Assembly (NCBI RefSeq): GCF_027947575.1
Contig: NZ_CP116256.1
Coordinates: 5,704,001-5,768,000 of the forward strand
Source: Streptomyces rubrogriseus
Lineage (GTDB): Bacteria; Actinomycetota; Actinomycetes; Streptomycetales; Streptomycetaceae
Direction of reading: 5' to 3'
DNA length: 64,000 bases
Part shown: positions 1 to 8,711 of the stretch, in pieces
Layout: each line of letters begins with the position of its first letter
Position numbering within the stretch: the first letter of the stretch is position 1
The notes under the pieces: generated by a model
The model's database searches: none
The model's input: only the letters and a program-made list of their open reading frames with translations
Told to the model about the DNA's origin: nothing
Translations under genes and position numbers: made by a program

Positions 1-563
1 ACACCCTGGTGCGGGCCGAGGCGGTGCTCAACGCGGCGCCCGCGCACGAGCATCCGCTCGACACGGTGTGCCGCGGCATCAAGGAAGTCATGAAGATGTA
101 CGCGGCCCGGCCGGAGATCTCGGTGGCCCGCTACAAGCTGACGCGCGAGGTGCCCACCCTGCGCGAGGCGGAGATCGCGTCGGTGGCCCGTTACGAGCGG
201 CTGTTCACCCGCTATCTGCTCGGCCACTTCGACGAGCACGCGCACGACGACGACGCCAACGACGACCCGCTGCTCGCGGAGGTCGCGGCGTCCGCCGTGG
301 TGACCGCGCACAACCACGTGCTGCGGCGCTGGCTGCGGGCCGACGGGCAGGGCGACGTCGAGGCCGAGCTGGACCACGCCTTCGCGATCGTGCGGAAGAC
401 CTTCGGCACGGGCATCGGGGCGGGCCGCAGCACGGCCGCCACCGCCCGTCCCGCCGCCTCCTCGGCCTCCGTGCAGGGCGAGGTGCTCGTGACGGTGGCG
501 CGCACCGACGCGCCGCTGCACGAGGTCATGCGCACCATCGAGCAGGCGCTCAAGGAGCGCTGA
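1..563 (+). CDS. TetR-family transcriptional regulator, 3' part only
   Basis: The gene enters from the left edge, with its reading frame beginning at base 3, and about 187 codons are visible. The N-terminal helix-turn-helix that would identify the family directly lies outside the window. What is seen is an all-helical segment typical of the TetR ligand-binding domain, with a stretch reading TREVPTLREAEIASVARYE and an alanine-rich tail. It sits directly upstream of, and on the same strand as, the ethylmalonyl-CoA operon, separated by a terminator. A TetR repressor (AccR) is reported to control this pathway in S. avermitilis as I recall it, so a role as local repressor is a reasonable inference. 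The family call rests on helical pattern and context, not on a visible DNA-binding motif. Confidence 0.7.
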   Translation, partial: TLVRAEAVLNAAPAHEHPLDTVCRGIKEVMKMYAARPEISVARYKLTREVPTLREAEIASVARYERLFTRYLLGHFDEHAHDDDANDDPLLAEVAASAVVTAHNHVLRRWLRADGQGDVEAELDHAFAIVRKTFGTGIGAGRSTAATARPAASSASVQGEVLVTVARTDAPLHEVMRTIEQALKER

Positions 564-596
564 CCGTCCCTCTCCGCACCGTTCCGCTCTGTGACG

Positions 597-623
597 ACGG
601 CCACCCACCGGGTGGCCGTTTTT
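597..623 (+). terminator. Rho-independent terminator after the TetR gene
   Basis: A perfect 9-bp stem, ACGGCCACC paired with GGTGGCCGT, has a 5-nt loop and is followed directly by a run of five T. It lies 33 nt after the regulator's stop codon and should insulate the operon downstream from read-through. Confidence 0.9.
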
Positions 624-657
624 GCATGTCGGCGCCCGTTTTTCCCCTCGAGCGGGA

Positions 658-676
658 GATGATTCGATCGATCATC
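658..676. promoter_or_regulatory. Imperfect palindrome, possible operator
   Basis: GATGA and TCATC arms flank TTCGATCGA, which itself contains the palindrome TCGATCGA. It lies in the 335-nt spacer between the TetR gene and ccr. The symmetry is visible; regulator binding is only inferred. Confidence 0.35.
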
Positions 677-717
677 GCTCATCTGTCACGTAAAGAATTC
701 ATCTGAGAACAGTTTCT

Positions 718-730
718 GGCACTCAGTGCC
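718..730. promoter_or_regulatory. Perfect palindrome GGCACT-C-AGTGCC, candidate operator
   Basis: The two 6-bp arms are exact inverted copies around one central base. The site abuts the proposed -35 box of the ccr promoter, where a bound repressor would block RNA polymerase. It is one of three palindromes in this spacer, and the TetR gene just upstream is the obvious candidate binder. Confidence 0.45.
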
Positions 731-759
731 TTGCGGGGTGACACGCGGTGTCATACGTT
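731..759 (+). promoter_or_regulatory. Candidate ccr promoter with internal operator
   Basis: TTGCGG (-35-like) and TACGTT (-10-like) are separated by 17 nt, close to the vegetative sigma consensus. Between them, at 739-753, is the inverted repeat TGACAC-GCG-GTGTCA. A repressor site between -35 and -10 is a classic arrangement. The putative transcript would have a leader of about 130 nt before the ccr start. Confidence 0.45.
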
Positions 760-898
760 GAAGGTGTTCGGGCTGTCCCCGCACCTCATCCCCTGCGCGT
801 CCGAACGCCTGCGTCACAGGCACACACCCTCACCTCAGCAGCACCGACGTAACCCTCAGCGCCCCTCCCTCAGGGCGCTCACCGCCGGAGGCAACACC

Positions 899-2242
899 GT
901 GACCGTGAAGGACATCCTGGACGCGATCCAGTCGCCCGACTCCACGCCGGCCGACATCGCCGCACTGCCGCTCCCCGAGTCGTACCGCGCGATCACCGTG
1001 CACAAGGACGAGACCGAGATGTTCGCGGGCCTCGAGACCCGCGACAAGGACCCCCGCAAGTCGATCCACCTGGACGACGTGCCGGTGCCCGAGCTGGGCC
1101 CCGGCGAGGCCCTGGTGGCCGTCATGGCCTCCTCGGTCAACTACAACTCGGTGTGGACCTCGATCTTCGAGCCGCTGTCCACCTTCGGTTTCCTGGAGCG
1201 CTACGGCCGGGTCAGCGAGCTCACCAAGCGCCACGACCTGCCGTACCACGTCATCGGCTCCGACCTGGCCGGCGTCGTCCTGCGCACCGGCCCCGGCGTC
1301 AACGCCTGGCAGGCGGGCGACGAGGTCGTCGCCCACTGCCTCTCCGTCGAGCTGGAGTCCTCCGACGGCCACAACGACACGATGCTCGACCCCGAGCAGC
1401 GCATCTGGGGCTTCGAGACCAACTTCGGCGGCCTGGCGGAGATCGCGCTGGTCAAGTCCAACCAGCTGATGCCGAAGCCGGACCACCTCAGCTGGGAGGA
1501 GGCCGCCGCCCCGGGGCTGGTCAACTCCACCGCGTACCGGCAGCTGGTCTCCCGCAACGGCGCCGGGATGAAGCAGGGCGACAACGTGCTCATCTGGGGC
1601 GCGAGCGGCGGACTCGGCTCCTACGCCACCCAGTTCGCCCTCGCCGGCGGCGCCAACCCGATCTGCGTCGTCTCCAGCGAGCAGAAGGCGGACATCTGCC
1701 GGGCGATGGGCGCCGACGCGATCATCGACCGCAACGCCGAGGGCTACCGGTTCTGGAAGGACGAGAACACCCAGGACCCCAAGGAGTGGAAGCGCTTCGG
1801 CAAGCGCATCCGCGAACTCACCGGCGGCGAGGACATCGACATCGTGTTCGAGCACCCCGGCCGCGAGACCTTCGGCGCCTCCGTCTTCGTCACCCGCAAG
1901 GGCGGCACCATCACCACCTGCGCCTCGACCTCGGGCTACATGCACGAGTACGACAACCGCTACCTGTGGATGTCCCTGAAGCGCATCATCGGCTCCCACT
2001 TCGCCAACTACCGCGAGGCCTGGGAGGCCAACCGCCTCATCGCCAAGGGCAAGATCCACCCGACGCTCTCCAAGGTGTACTCGCTGGAGGACACCGGCCA
2101 GGCCGCCTACGACGTCCACCGCAACCTCCACCAGGGCAAGGTCGGCGTGCTGTGCCTGGCGCCCGAGGAGGGCCTGGGCGTGCGCGACCACGAGAAGCGC
2201 GCGAAGCACCTCGACGCCATCAACCGCTTCCGGAACATCTGA
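899..2242 (+). CDS. ccr: Crotonyl-CoA carboxylase/reductase
   Basis: This enzyme reductively carboxylates crotonyl-CoA to (2S)-ethylmalonyl-CoA with NADPH and CO2, the committed step of the ethylmalonyl-CoA pathway and a source of extender units for polyketides. The 447-residue length is that of the family. The medium-chain dehydrogenase nucleotide fold is visible as GASGGLGSYATQFALAGGA, and the motif FEHPGRETFG carries the His expected in the CO2-binding pocket. The open frame extends further upstream, but the GTG start is chosen because GGAGG lies 7 nt before it and the encoded N-terminus (VTVKDILDAIQ) fits the family. It is first of five tightly spaced genes; the mutase follows after 18 nt. 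Confidence 0.95.
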   Translation: MTVKDILDAIQSPDSTPADIAALPLPESYRAITVHKDETEMFAGLETRDKDPRKSIHLDDVPVPELGPGEALVAVMASSVNYNSVWTSIFEPLSTFGFLERYGRVSELTKRHDLPYHVIGSDLAGVVLRTGPGVNAWQAGDEVVAHCLSVELESSDGHNDTMLDPEQRIWGFETNFGGLAEIALVKSNQLMPKPDHLSWEEAAAPGLVNSTAYRQLVSRNGAGMKQGDNVLIWGASGGLGSYATQFALAGGANPICVVSSEQKADICRAMGADAIIDRNAEGYRFWKDENTQDPKEWKRFGKRIRELTGGEDIDIVFEHPGRETFGASVFVTRKGGTITTCASTSGYMHEYDNRYLWMSLKRIIGSHFANYREAWEANRLIAKGKIHPTLSKVYSLEDTGQAAYDVHRNLHQGKVGVLCLAPEEGLGVRDHEKRAKHLDAINRFRNI

Positions 2243-2260
2243 GGACGGCGGAGGCCACAC

Positions 2261-4288
2261 ATGACTGAGCGTCAGAAGGACCGGCCGTGGCTCATGCGCA
2301 CCTACGCCGGTCACTCCACGGCCGAGGCGTCCAACGAGCTGTACCGGCGCAACCTGGCCAAGGGGCAGACGGGTCTGTCGGTCGCCTTCGACCTGCCGAC
2401 CCAGACCGGCTACGACTCCGACCACGTCCTCGCCCGCGGCGAGGTCGGCCGGGTCGGCGTGCCGGTCGCGCACCTCGGTGACATGCGCCGGCTGTTCCAG
2501 GACATCCCGCTGGAGCAGATGAACACCTCGATGACCATCAACGCCACGGCCATGTGGCTGCTGGCGCTCTACCAGGTCGTCGCGGAGGAGCAGGGCGCGG
2601 ACATCACCGAGCTCCAGGGCACGACCCAGAACGACATCGTCAAGGAGTACCTGTCCCGGGGGACGCACGTCTTCCCGCCGGGGCCGTCGCTCCGCCTGAC
2701 GACCGACATGATCGCGTACACGGTCTCCCACCTGCCCAAGTGGAACCCGATCAACATCTGCAGCTACCACCTGCAGGAGGCGGGCGCCACGCCGGTGCAG
2801 GAGATCGCGTACGCGATGTCCACCGCGATCGCCGTGCTCGACGCGGTGCGCGACAGCGGTCAGGTGCCGCAGGAGCGGATGGGCGACGTGGTGGGCCGCA
2901 TCTCCTTCTTCGTCAACGCGGGCGTGCGCTTCGTCGAGGAGATGTGCAAGATGCGCGCCTTCGGCCGCATCTGGGACCGCGTCACCCGCGAGCGGTACGG
3001 CATCGAGAACCCCAAGCACCGCCGCTTCCGCTACGGCGTCCAGGTCAACTCCCTGGGCCTCACGGAGGCGCAGCCGGAGAACAACGTCCAGCGGATCGTG
3101 CTGGAGATGCTGGCGGTCACCCTCTCCAAGGACGCACGCGCGCGTGCCGTGCAGTTGCCGGCCTGGAACGAGGCGCTGGGCCTGCCGCGCCCCTGGGACC
3201 AGCAGTGGTCGCTGCGCATCCAGCAGGTGCTGGCGCACGAGAGCGACCTGCTGGAGTACGAGGACCTCTTCGAGGGCTCGAAGGTGGTCGAGGCGAAGGT
3301 CGACGAGCTGGTCGAGGCGGCGTTCGCGGAGATCGACCGCATCCAGGAGATGGGCGGCGCGATGGCCGCCGTGGAGTCCGGCTACCTCAAGTCCCAGCTG
3401 GTGGCCTCGCACGCCGAGCGCCGGGCCCGGATCGAGTCCGGCGAGGAGAAGATCATCGGTGTCAACGCCTTCGAGGGCACCGAACCCAACCCGCTGACCG
3501 CCGACCTGGACACCGCGATCCAGACGGTCGACCCGGCGGTGGAGGCCCGTGTCATCGCCTCGCTGCGGAACTGGCGGGACACGCGGTACCAGCCGCCCTT
3601 CAACCACCCGCGCCCCTGCAAGGCGCTGGAGAAGCTGAAGGAGGCGGCGCGCGGCACCGGCAACCTCATGGAGGCCACCCTGGAGTGCGCCCGCGCCGGC
3701 GCCACGACCGGCGAGTGGGCCGGGGCGCTGCGCGAGGTCTTCGGCGAGTTCCGCGCTCCGACCGGCGTGTCCTCGGCGCCGGTCGCGGTCACCGCGGAGG
3801 AGGGTTCGGCCCTCTCCGAGGTGCGCCGCAAGGTGGAGCTGACGGCCAAGGAGATGGAGGTCGGCAAGCTCCGCTTCCTGGTCGGCAAGCCCGGCCTGGA
3901 CGGCCACTCCAACGGCGCCGAGCAGATCGCCGTGCGCGCCCGCGACGCCGGGTTCGAGGTGGTCTACCAGGGCATCCGGCTCACCCCGGAGCAGATCGTG
4001 GACGCCGCCCTCGCGGAGGACGTGCACGCGGTGGGCCTGTCCATCCTGTCCGGCTCGCACGCCCAACTGGTGCCGGACGTGCTCGAACGGCTCCGTGTGG
4101 CCGGTGCCACAGACATCCCGGTGATCGCCGGTGGCATCATCCCGAACGGTGACGCCGAGGAACTGCGGGCCGCGGGAGTGGCCGCGGTCTTCACCCCGAA
4201 GGACTTCGACATCACCGGCATCATCGGCCGGATCGTCGACGAGATCCGGTACGCGAACAAGCTCGACCCCCTGGAGGTCCCCGCATGA
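2261..4288 (+). CDS. meaA: Ethylmalonyl-CoA mutase (B12-dependent, MeaA type)
   Basis: This coenzyme-B12 mutase converts (2R)-ethylmalonyl-CoA to methylsuccinyl-CoA. The 675-residue protein has the methylmalonyl-CoA-mutase barrel at the N-terminus, recognisable from TYAGHSTAEASNELYR and GLSVAFDLPTQTGYDSDH. A C-terminal B12-binding domain carries the DxHxxG motif as DGHSNG, followed by GSHAQLVPDVLERL. It differs from two-subunit methylmalonyl-CoA mutases in being a single chain with both parts. The position between ccr and the methylmalyl-CoA lyase gene supports the ethylmalonyl rather than methylmalonyl substrate. GGAGG precedes the ATG, and the stop overlaps the next start by 4 nt. Confidence 0.93.
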   Translation: MTERQKDRPWLMRTYAGHSTAEASNELYRRNLAKGQTGLSVAFDLPTQTGYDSDHVLARGEVGRVGVPVAHLGDMRRLFQDIPLEQMNTSMTINATAMWLLALYQVVAEEQGADITELQGTTQNDIVKEYLSRGTHVFPPGPSLRLTTDMIAYTVSHLPKWNPINICSYHLQEAGATPVQEIAYAMSTAIAVLDAVRDSGQVPQERMGDVVGRISFFVNAGVRFVEEMCKMRAFGRIWDRVTRERYGIENPKHRRFRYGVQVNSLGLTEAQPENNVQRIVLEMLAVTLSKDARARAVQLPAWNEALGLPRPWDQQWSLRIQQVLAHESDLLEYEDLFEGSKVVEAKVDELVEAAFAEIDRIQEMGGAMAAVESGYLKSQLVASHAERRARIESGEEKIIGVNAFEGTEPNPLTADLDTAIQTVDPAVEARVIASLRNWRDTRYQPPFNHPRPCKALEKLKEAARGTGNLMEATLECARAGATTGEWAGALREVFGEFRAPTGVSSAPVAVTAEEGSALSEVRRKVELTAKEMEVGKLRFLVGKPGLDGHSNGAEQIAVRARDAGFEVVYQGIRLTPEQIVDAALAEDVHAVGLSILSGSHAQLVPDVLERLRVAGATDIPVIAGGIIPNGDAEELRAAGVAAVFTPKDFDITGIIGRIVDEIRYANKLDPLEVPA

Positions 4289-5247
4289 CCACGGTCAACC
4301 GTCTCCGCCCCCGGCGTTCCTGCCTGGCCGTACCCGGCTCGAACCCGCGCTTTTTGGAGAAGGCCCAGGGCCTCCCGGCGGACCAGGTCTTCCTGGACCT
4401 GGAGGACGCCTGCGCGCCGCTCGCCAAGCCGGAGGCGCGGCACACCATCGTCAAGTTCCTCAACGAGGGCGACTGGACCGGCAAGACCCGTGTCGTGCGC
4501 GTCAACGACTGGACGACCGAGTGGACGTACCGGGACGTCGTGACGGTGGTGGAGGGCGCGGGCCCGAACCTGGACTGCATCATGCTGCCGAAGGTCCAGG
4601 ACGCCCAGCAGGTCGTCGCGCTCGACCTCCTGCTCACCCAGATCGAGAAGACGATGGGCTTCGAGGTCGGCCGGATCGGCATCGAGGCGCAGATCGAGAA
4701 CGCGCAGGGCCTGAACAACGTCAACGAGATCGCCCAGGCGAGCCCGCGCGTGGAGACCATCATCTTCGGCCCGGCCGACTTCATGGCGTCGATCAACATG
4801 AAGTCCCTGGTCGTGGGCGAGCAGCCGCCCGGCTACCCGGCGGACGCCTACCACTACATCCTGATGAAGATCCTGATGGCCGCGCGCGCCAACGACCTCC
4901 AGGCCATCGACGGCCCCTACCTCCAGATCCGCAACGTGGACGGCTACCGCGAGGTCGCGCAGCGCGCCGCCGCCCTCGGCTTCGACGGCAAGTGGGTGCT
5001 GCACCCCGGCCAGGTCGAGGCGTCCAACGAGATCTTCTCGCCCTCCCAGGAGGACTACGACCACGCCGAGCTGATCCTGGACGCGTACGACTACTACACG
5101 TCCGAGGCGGGCGGCAAGAAGGGCTCGGCGATGCTCGGCGACGAGATGATCGACGAGGCCAGCCGCAAGATGGCGCTGGTCGTCTCCGGCAAGGGACGTG
5201 CGGCCGGCATGCGGCGCACGTCGAAGTTCGAGATCCCGGAGGGTTGA
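4285..5247 (+). CDS. mcl1: Malyl-CoA / beta-methylmalyl-CoA lyase (HpcH/citrate lyase beta family)
   Basis: The enzyme is expected to cleave beta-methylmalyl-CoA to glyoxylate and propionyl-CoA in the ethylmalonyl-CoA pathway. The 320-residue length fits. The family pattern is clear: RSCLAVPGSNPRFLEKA at the start, FLDLEDACAP with acidic metal ligands, IEAQIENAQGLNNV, and GPADFMASI. KWVLHPGQVEASNEIF marks the C-terminal end of the barrel. The ATGA overlap with the mutase gene points to translational coupling. The substrate is assigned from operon context; sequence alone allows malyl-CoA or citramalyl-CoA lyase activity. Confidence 0.9.
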   Translation: MTTVNRLRPRRSCLAVPGSNPRFLEKAQGLPADQVFLDLEDACAPLAKPEARHTIVKFLNEGDWTGKTRVVRVNDWTTEWTYRDVVTVVEGAGPNLDCIMLPKVQDAQQVVALDLLLTQIEKTMGFEVGRIGIEAQIENAQGLNNVNEIAQASPRVETIIFGPADFMASINMKSLVVGEQPPGYPADAYHYILMKILMAARANDLQAIDGPYLQIRNVDGYREVAQRAAALGFDGKWVLHPGQVEASNEIFSPSQEDYDHAELILDAYDYYTSEAGGKKGSAMLGDEMIDEASRKMALVVSGKGRAAGMRRTSKFEIPEG

Positions 5248-5252
5248 GGGCG

Positions 5253-5765
5253 ATGCAGTTCGGACGCACCTACGAGGAGTTCGAGGTCGGGGCGACGTAC
5301 AAGCACTGGCCCGGGAAGACGGTCACGGAGTACGACGACCACCTGTTCTGCCTCCTCACCATGAACCACCACCCGCTCCACATGGACGCCAACTACGCCG
5401 AGCAGACGACGGACTTCGGCAAGAACGTGGTGGTCGGCAACTACATCTACTCGCTCCTGCTCGGCATGTCCGTCCCGGACGTGTCCGGCAAGGCGATCGC
5501 CAACCTGGAGATCGAGTCGCTCAAGCACGTGGCGCCGACCTTCCACGGCGACACGGTCTACGGCCAGACGACCGTGCTCGACAAGTGGCCCTCCAAGTCG
5601 AAGAACGACCGCGGCATCGTCCACGTCGAGACCAAGGGCTACAAGCAGGACGGCACCCTGGTCTGCGTCTTCCGCCGCAAGGTGATGGTGCCGACCGAGA
5701 CGTACACCAAGGAGCGCGGCGGCGAGCAGCCCGGCCGGCCCGAGCTGAAGGAACAGGGGAAGTAG
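5253..5765 (+). CDS. mch: Mesaconyl-CoA hydratase (MaoC-like hot-dog protein)
   Basis: This 170-residue MaoC-family hot-dog hydratase should convert mesaconyl-CoA to beta-methylmalyl-CoA. The segment LTMNHHPLHMDANYAEQT holds the Asp/His hydratase region (the usual N-P-x-H-x-D pattern), and the motif VVGNYIYSLLLG is typical of the fold. The frame is open far upstream, but the ATG 5 nt after the lyase stop is the sensible start and gives a normal family length. The acyl-CoA dehydrogenase gene begins only 2 nt after its stop. Assignment to mesaconyl-CoA rests on the pathway context. Confidence 0.88.
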   Translation: MQFGRTYEEFEVGATYKHWPGKTVTEYDDHLFCLLTMNHHPLHMDANYAEQTTDFGKNVVVGNYIYSLLLGMSVPDVSGKAIANLEIESLKHVAPTFHGDTVYGQTTVLDKWPSKSKNDRGIVHVETKGYKQDGTLVCVFRRKVMVPTETYTKERGGEQPGRPELKEQGK

Positions 5766-5767
5766 AG

Positions 5768-6973
5768 ATGAGCCGCCTCGCCCAGACCCACGGCCTCACG
5801 GACGTCCAGCGGGAGATCCTCTCCACCGTCCGGGACTTCGTGGACAAGGAGATCATCCCGGTCGCCACCGAGCTGGAGCACCGCGACGAGTACCCGCAGG
5901 ACATCGTGGACGGGCTGACGGAACTCGGCCTGTTCGGCCTGATGATTCCCGAGGAGTACGGGGGCCTGGGCGAGTCGCTCCTGACCTACGCCCTGTGCGT
6001 GGAGGAGATCGCCCGCGGCTGGATGTCGGTGTCCGGCATCATCAACACGCACTTCATCGTGGCGTACATGCTGAAGCAGCACGGCACGCAGGAGCAGAAG
6101 GACCACTTCCTGCCCCGCATGGCCGCGGGCGACATCCGGGGCGCCTTCTCGATGTCCGAGCCGGCGCTGGGCTCCGACGTGTCGGCGATCTCCTCGAAGG
6201 CGGTGCGGGACGGCGAGGAGTACGTCCTGAACGGCCAGAAGATGTGGCTGACGAACGGCGGTACGTCGTCACTGGTGGCCGTACTGGTGAAGAGTGACGA
6301 GGGTCACCCGGAGGGCACGGCCCCGCACAAGTCGATGACGACCTTCCTGGTGGAGAAGGAGCCCGGTTTCGGTGAGGTCCGGCCGGGCCTGACCATCCCC
6401 GGGAAGATCGACAAGATGGGCTACAAGGGCGTCGACACCACCGAGCTCATCATGGACGGCCTGCGCATTCCGGCCAATCGGGTGCTCGGCGGCGTCACCG
6501 GCCGAGGTTTTTACCAAATGATGGACGGCGTCGAGGTCGGCCGCGTCAACGTGGCGGCCCGTGGCTGCGGCGTCGCTCAGCGTGCCTTCGAACTCGGTGT
6601 CCGGTACGCCCAGCAGCGTCACACTTTCGGCAAGCAGATCGCCCAGCACCAGGCCATCCAGTTCAAGCTCGCGGAGATGGCTACCAAGGTGGAGGCGGCG
6701 CATGCGATGATGGTGAACGCTGCGCGCAAAAAGGACTCGGGCGAACGAAACGACCTGGAAGCGGGGATGGCCAAGTACCTCGCCTCCGAGTACTGCAAGG
6801 AGGTCGTGGAGGACGCCTTCCGGATCCACGGCGGATACGGCTTCTCCAAGGAGTACGAGATCGAGCGCCTCTACCGCGAGGCGCCGATGCTGCTCATCGG
6901 TGAAGGCACCGCCGAGATCCAGAAAATGATCATCGGCCGCCGACTGCTCGAAGAGTATCGATTCCAGGGTTAG
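5768..6973 (+). CDS. mcd: (2S)-Methylsuccinyl-CoA dehydrogenase (acyl-CoA dehydrogenase family)
   Basis: This FAD enzyme would oxidise methylsuccinyl-CoA to mesaconyl-CoA, completing the specific steps of the ethylmalonyl-CoA pathway. The 401-residue product has the full acyl-CoA dehydrogenase layout: an N-terminal helical domain, the FAD/substrate loop FSMSEPALGSDVSA, and a C-terminal helical domain with RIHGGYGFSKEYEIERLYREAP. The Glu of YREAP is the probable catalytic base, and IGEGTAEIQKMIIGR closes the domain. It is the last gene of the five-gene operon; a 170-nt gap separates it from the phospholipid genes. Other short branched acyl-CoA substrates cannot be excluded by eye. Confidence 0.88.
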   Translation: MSRLAQTHGLTDVQREILSTVRDFVDKEIIPVATELEHRDEYPQDIVDGLTELGLFGLMIPEEYGGLGESLLTYALCVEEIARGWMSVSGIINTHFIVAYMLKQHGTQEQKDHFLPRMAAGDIRGAFSMSEPALGSDVSAISSKAVRDGEEYVLNGQKMWLTNGGTSSLVAVLVKSDEGHPEGTAPHKSMTTFLVEKEPGFGEVRPGLTIPGKIDKMGYKGVDTTELIMDGLRIPANRVLGGVTGRGFYQMMDGVEVGRVNVAARGCGVAQRAFELGVRYAQQRHTFGKQIAQHQAIQFKLAEMATKVEAAHAMMVNAARKKDSGERNDLEAGMAKYLASEYCKEVVEDAFRIHGGYGFSKEYEIERLYREAPMLLIGEGTAEIQKMIIGRRLLEEYRFQG

Positions 6974-7143
6974 ATGTCCGGATACGGGGTGTTTTCTTGG
7001 AGAAGAAGGTCACACCCCGTAGGCAGTGTTCGGCCGCCGACTCGGCTTCCTGGCTTACCCAGTTGCGGCGCGGAGCCGCTACGATCGCCGGAAAGCCGCC
7101 GTCCCCCGTCATAGCGCGGCATCATCCGCTACGAAGGTCATCC

Positions 7144-7800
7144 ATGCCCCACAGCCAAACCTCTGCACCTCGCGACAGCCTCGCCGGCGTACGCCTCGCG
7201 CGCGGAGCCTCGCCGTGGCTTCTGCCGACCGTCGCCACCGCAGCCGTCAGCCTCCTGCGGGCCCGCCGTTCCGGCACCGCCAAGGCCGTCGCCGTCCCCG
7301 CCACCGCGCTCGCGGCGGGGATGCTGTGGTTCTTCCGCGACCCCGAGCGCGAGATCACCCAGGGCCGGGTCGTCTCGCCCGCCGACGGTGTGGTGCAGAG
7401 CATCATGCCGTGGAAGGACGGCCGCACCCGCGTCGCGATCTTCATGAGCCCGCTCAACGTCCACGTCAACCGCGCGCCGCTGTCCGGCACGGTCACGTCG
7501 GTCGAGCACGTACCGGGCGGCTTCGTTCCCGCTTTCAACAAGGAGAGCGAGAACAACGAGCGCGTCGTGTGGCACTTCGACACCGAGCTCGGCGACATCG
7601 AGATGATCCAGATCGCCGGAGCGGTGGCCCGCCGTATCGTCCCGTACGTGCCGCAGGGCACCAAGGTCGAGCAGGGCGAGCGGGTCGGTCTGATCCGCTT
7701 CGGCTCCCGCGTCGACCTGTACCTGCCGGAGGGTGTGGAGGTCGACGTCGAGGTGGGGCAGAAGACGGTGGCTGGGGTGACTCGAATTGACCGTGATTGA
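7144..7800 (+). CDS. psd: Phosphatidylserine decarboxylase proenzyme
   Basis: It decarboxylates phosphatidylserine to phosphatidylethanolamine at the membrane. The 218-residue product is the short form of the family. A hydrophobic stretch near residues 45-65 (VAVPATALAAGMLWFF) suits membrane attachment. VSPADGVV and SPLNVHVNRAP are family signatures, and RFGSR near residue 190 contains the Gly-Ser where self-cleavage would create the pyruvoyl group. The frame is open further upstream, but the ATG at 7144 has a GAAGG-like ribosome site and gives the family length. It overlaps the synthase gene, so the two steps of PE synthesis are coupled. Confidence 0.92.
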   Translation: MPHSQTSAPRDSLAGVRLARGASPWLLPTVATAAVSLLRARRSGTAKAVAVPATALAAGMLWFFRDPEREITQGRVVSPADGVVQSIMPWKDGRTRVAIFMSPLNVHVNRAPLSGTVTSVEHVPGGFVPAFNKESENNERVVWHFDTELGDIEMIQIAGAVARRIVPYVPQGTKVEQGERVGLIRFGSRVDLYLPEGVEVDVEVGQKTVAGVTRIDRD

Positions 7801-8641
7801 TCCACAGACCCAGGCCGGATGGGTGCCGGAGGCCGACGAGGTGGACGACGAGGAGGAGATGCCGCTCTCGCTCCGCCTGTCGATAGCGGACACGCTCACG
7901 CTCGGCAACGCCACGTGCGGCTTCATGGCGGTGTACTTCACCACCACCGGCATCCTGATCCCGCACCTCATGGGCAGCGACGAGTCGGGCATGGCCCGGC
8001 ACAGCGCGGCCACCGCGGTCATCCTGATGCTGTGCGCGGCGATCTTCGACCTGTTCGACGGTCTGGTCGCCCGCAAGCTGCGGTCCTCGCCGATGGGCGC
8101 GGAGCTGGACAACCTCTCCGACCTGATCAGCTTCGGCCTGGCACCGGCGTACTTCGTCCTCGTCTACGGCATGGTCGCGGACGACGCCTACCAGCGGGTG
8201 GCGGCGGTGGGGGCGATCGTGGTGCTGCTGGCGGTGGTGCTGCGGCTCGCGCGGTTCTCCTGCGTCACCGTCAAGGACGGCACCTTCCAGGGCATGCCGT
8301 CGCCGTTCGGGGCGCTGACGGTGGTGTCGATCGTGCTGCTGGAGCTGCCGTTCGTGGCGACGCTGCTGGCGATCCTGGGCACGGCCTGGCTGATGGTGAG
8401 CCGGGTCGAGTACCCGAAGCCGCGGGGGCGCCTCGCGGTGGCGATGCTGTCCTGGATCGTCCTGTCGATGGGGCTGCTGGCCGGCTGGGCGTTCGACGCG
8501 CCGAGCGGGCAGCTGCTGCTGCAGACGGGGTGTGCGTTGCAGCTGGTGATGGGGGCGGTGATCCCCCTGTTCGCCACGGCTCGCAGGGTGAACAACTTCC
8601 GTGACAATCGGCGGGAGGCGCGGGCCGCGCAATTGCCGTGA
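7787..8641 (+). CDS. pssA: CDP-diacylglycerol-serine O-phosphatidyltransferase
   Basis: It makes phosphatidylserine from CDP-diacylglycerol and serine, feeding the decarboxylase encoded just upstream. The CDP-alcohol phosphotransferase signature D-x2-DG-x2-AR-x8-G-x3-D-x3-D is complete (DLFDGLVARK, then GAELDNLSD) around residues 85-110. About six to eight hydrophobic segments follow. The start is either a TTG overlapping psd by 14 nt or a GTG two codons later; no clear ribosome site decides, and coupling to psd translation is likely. An acidic N-terminal stretch (EADEVDDEEE) precedes the first membrane segment. A strong terminator lies 10 nt after the stop. Confidence 0.92.
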   Translation: MTVIDPQTQAGWVPEADEVDDEEEMPLSLRLSIADTLTLGNATCGFMAVYFTTTGILIPHLMGSDESGMARHSAATAVILMLCAAIFDLFDGLVARKLRSSPMGAELDNLSDLISFGLAPAYFVLVYGMVADDAYQRVAAVGAIVVLLAVVLRLARFSCVTVKDGTFQGMPSPFGALTVVSIVLLELPFVATLLAILGTAWLMVSRVEYPKPRGRLAVAMLSWIVLSMGLLAGWAFDAPSGQLLLQTGCALQLVMGAVIPLFATARRVNNFRDNRREARAAQLP

Positions 8642-8650
8642 CGGCGTCTT

Positions 8651-8691
8651 GAGGGCCCCGAACCTGGTTGGGTTCGGGGCCCTCCGCTTTT
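8651..8691 (+). terminator. Strong intrinsic terminator after pssA
   Basis: A perfect 14-bp stem, GAGGGCCCCGAACC with GGTTCGGGGCCCTC, has a 6-nt loop and is followed by CGCTTTT. It ends the phospholipid transcript. Confidence 0.95.
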
Positions 8692-8711
8692 CGGGCGCCC
8701 GGTGTCGGTGC

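Noticed and set aside
830..4066. A 1078-codon open frame on the minus strand opposite ccr and the mutase gene
   Set aside because: It is low-complexity Arg/Gly/Val/Leu text with no domain, lies antisense to two well-supported enzymes, and arises from third-position GC bias.
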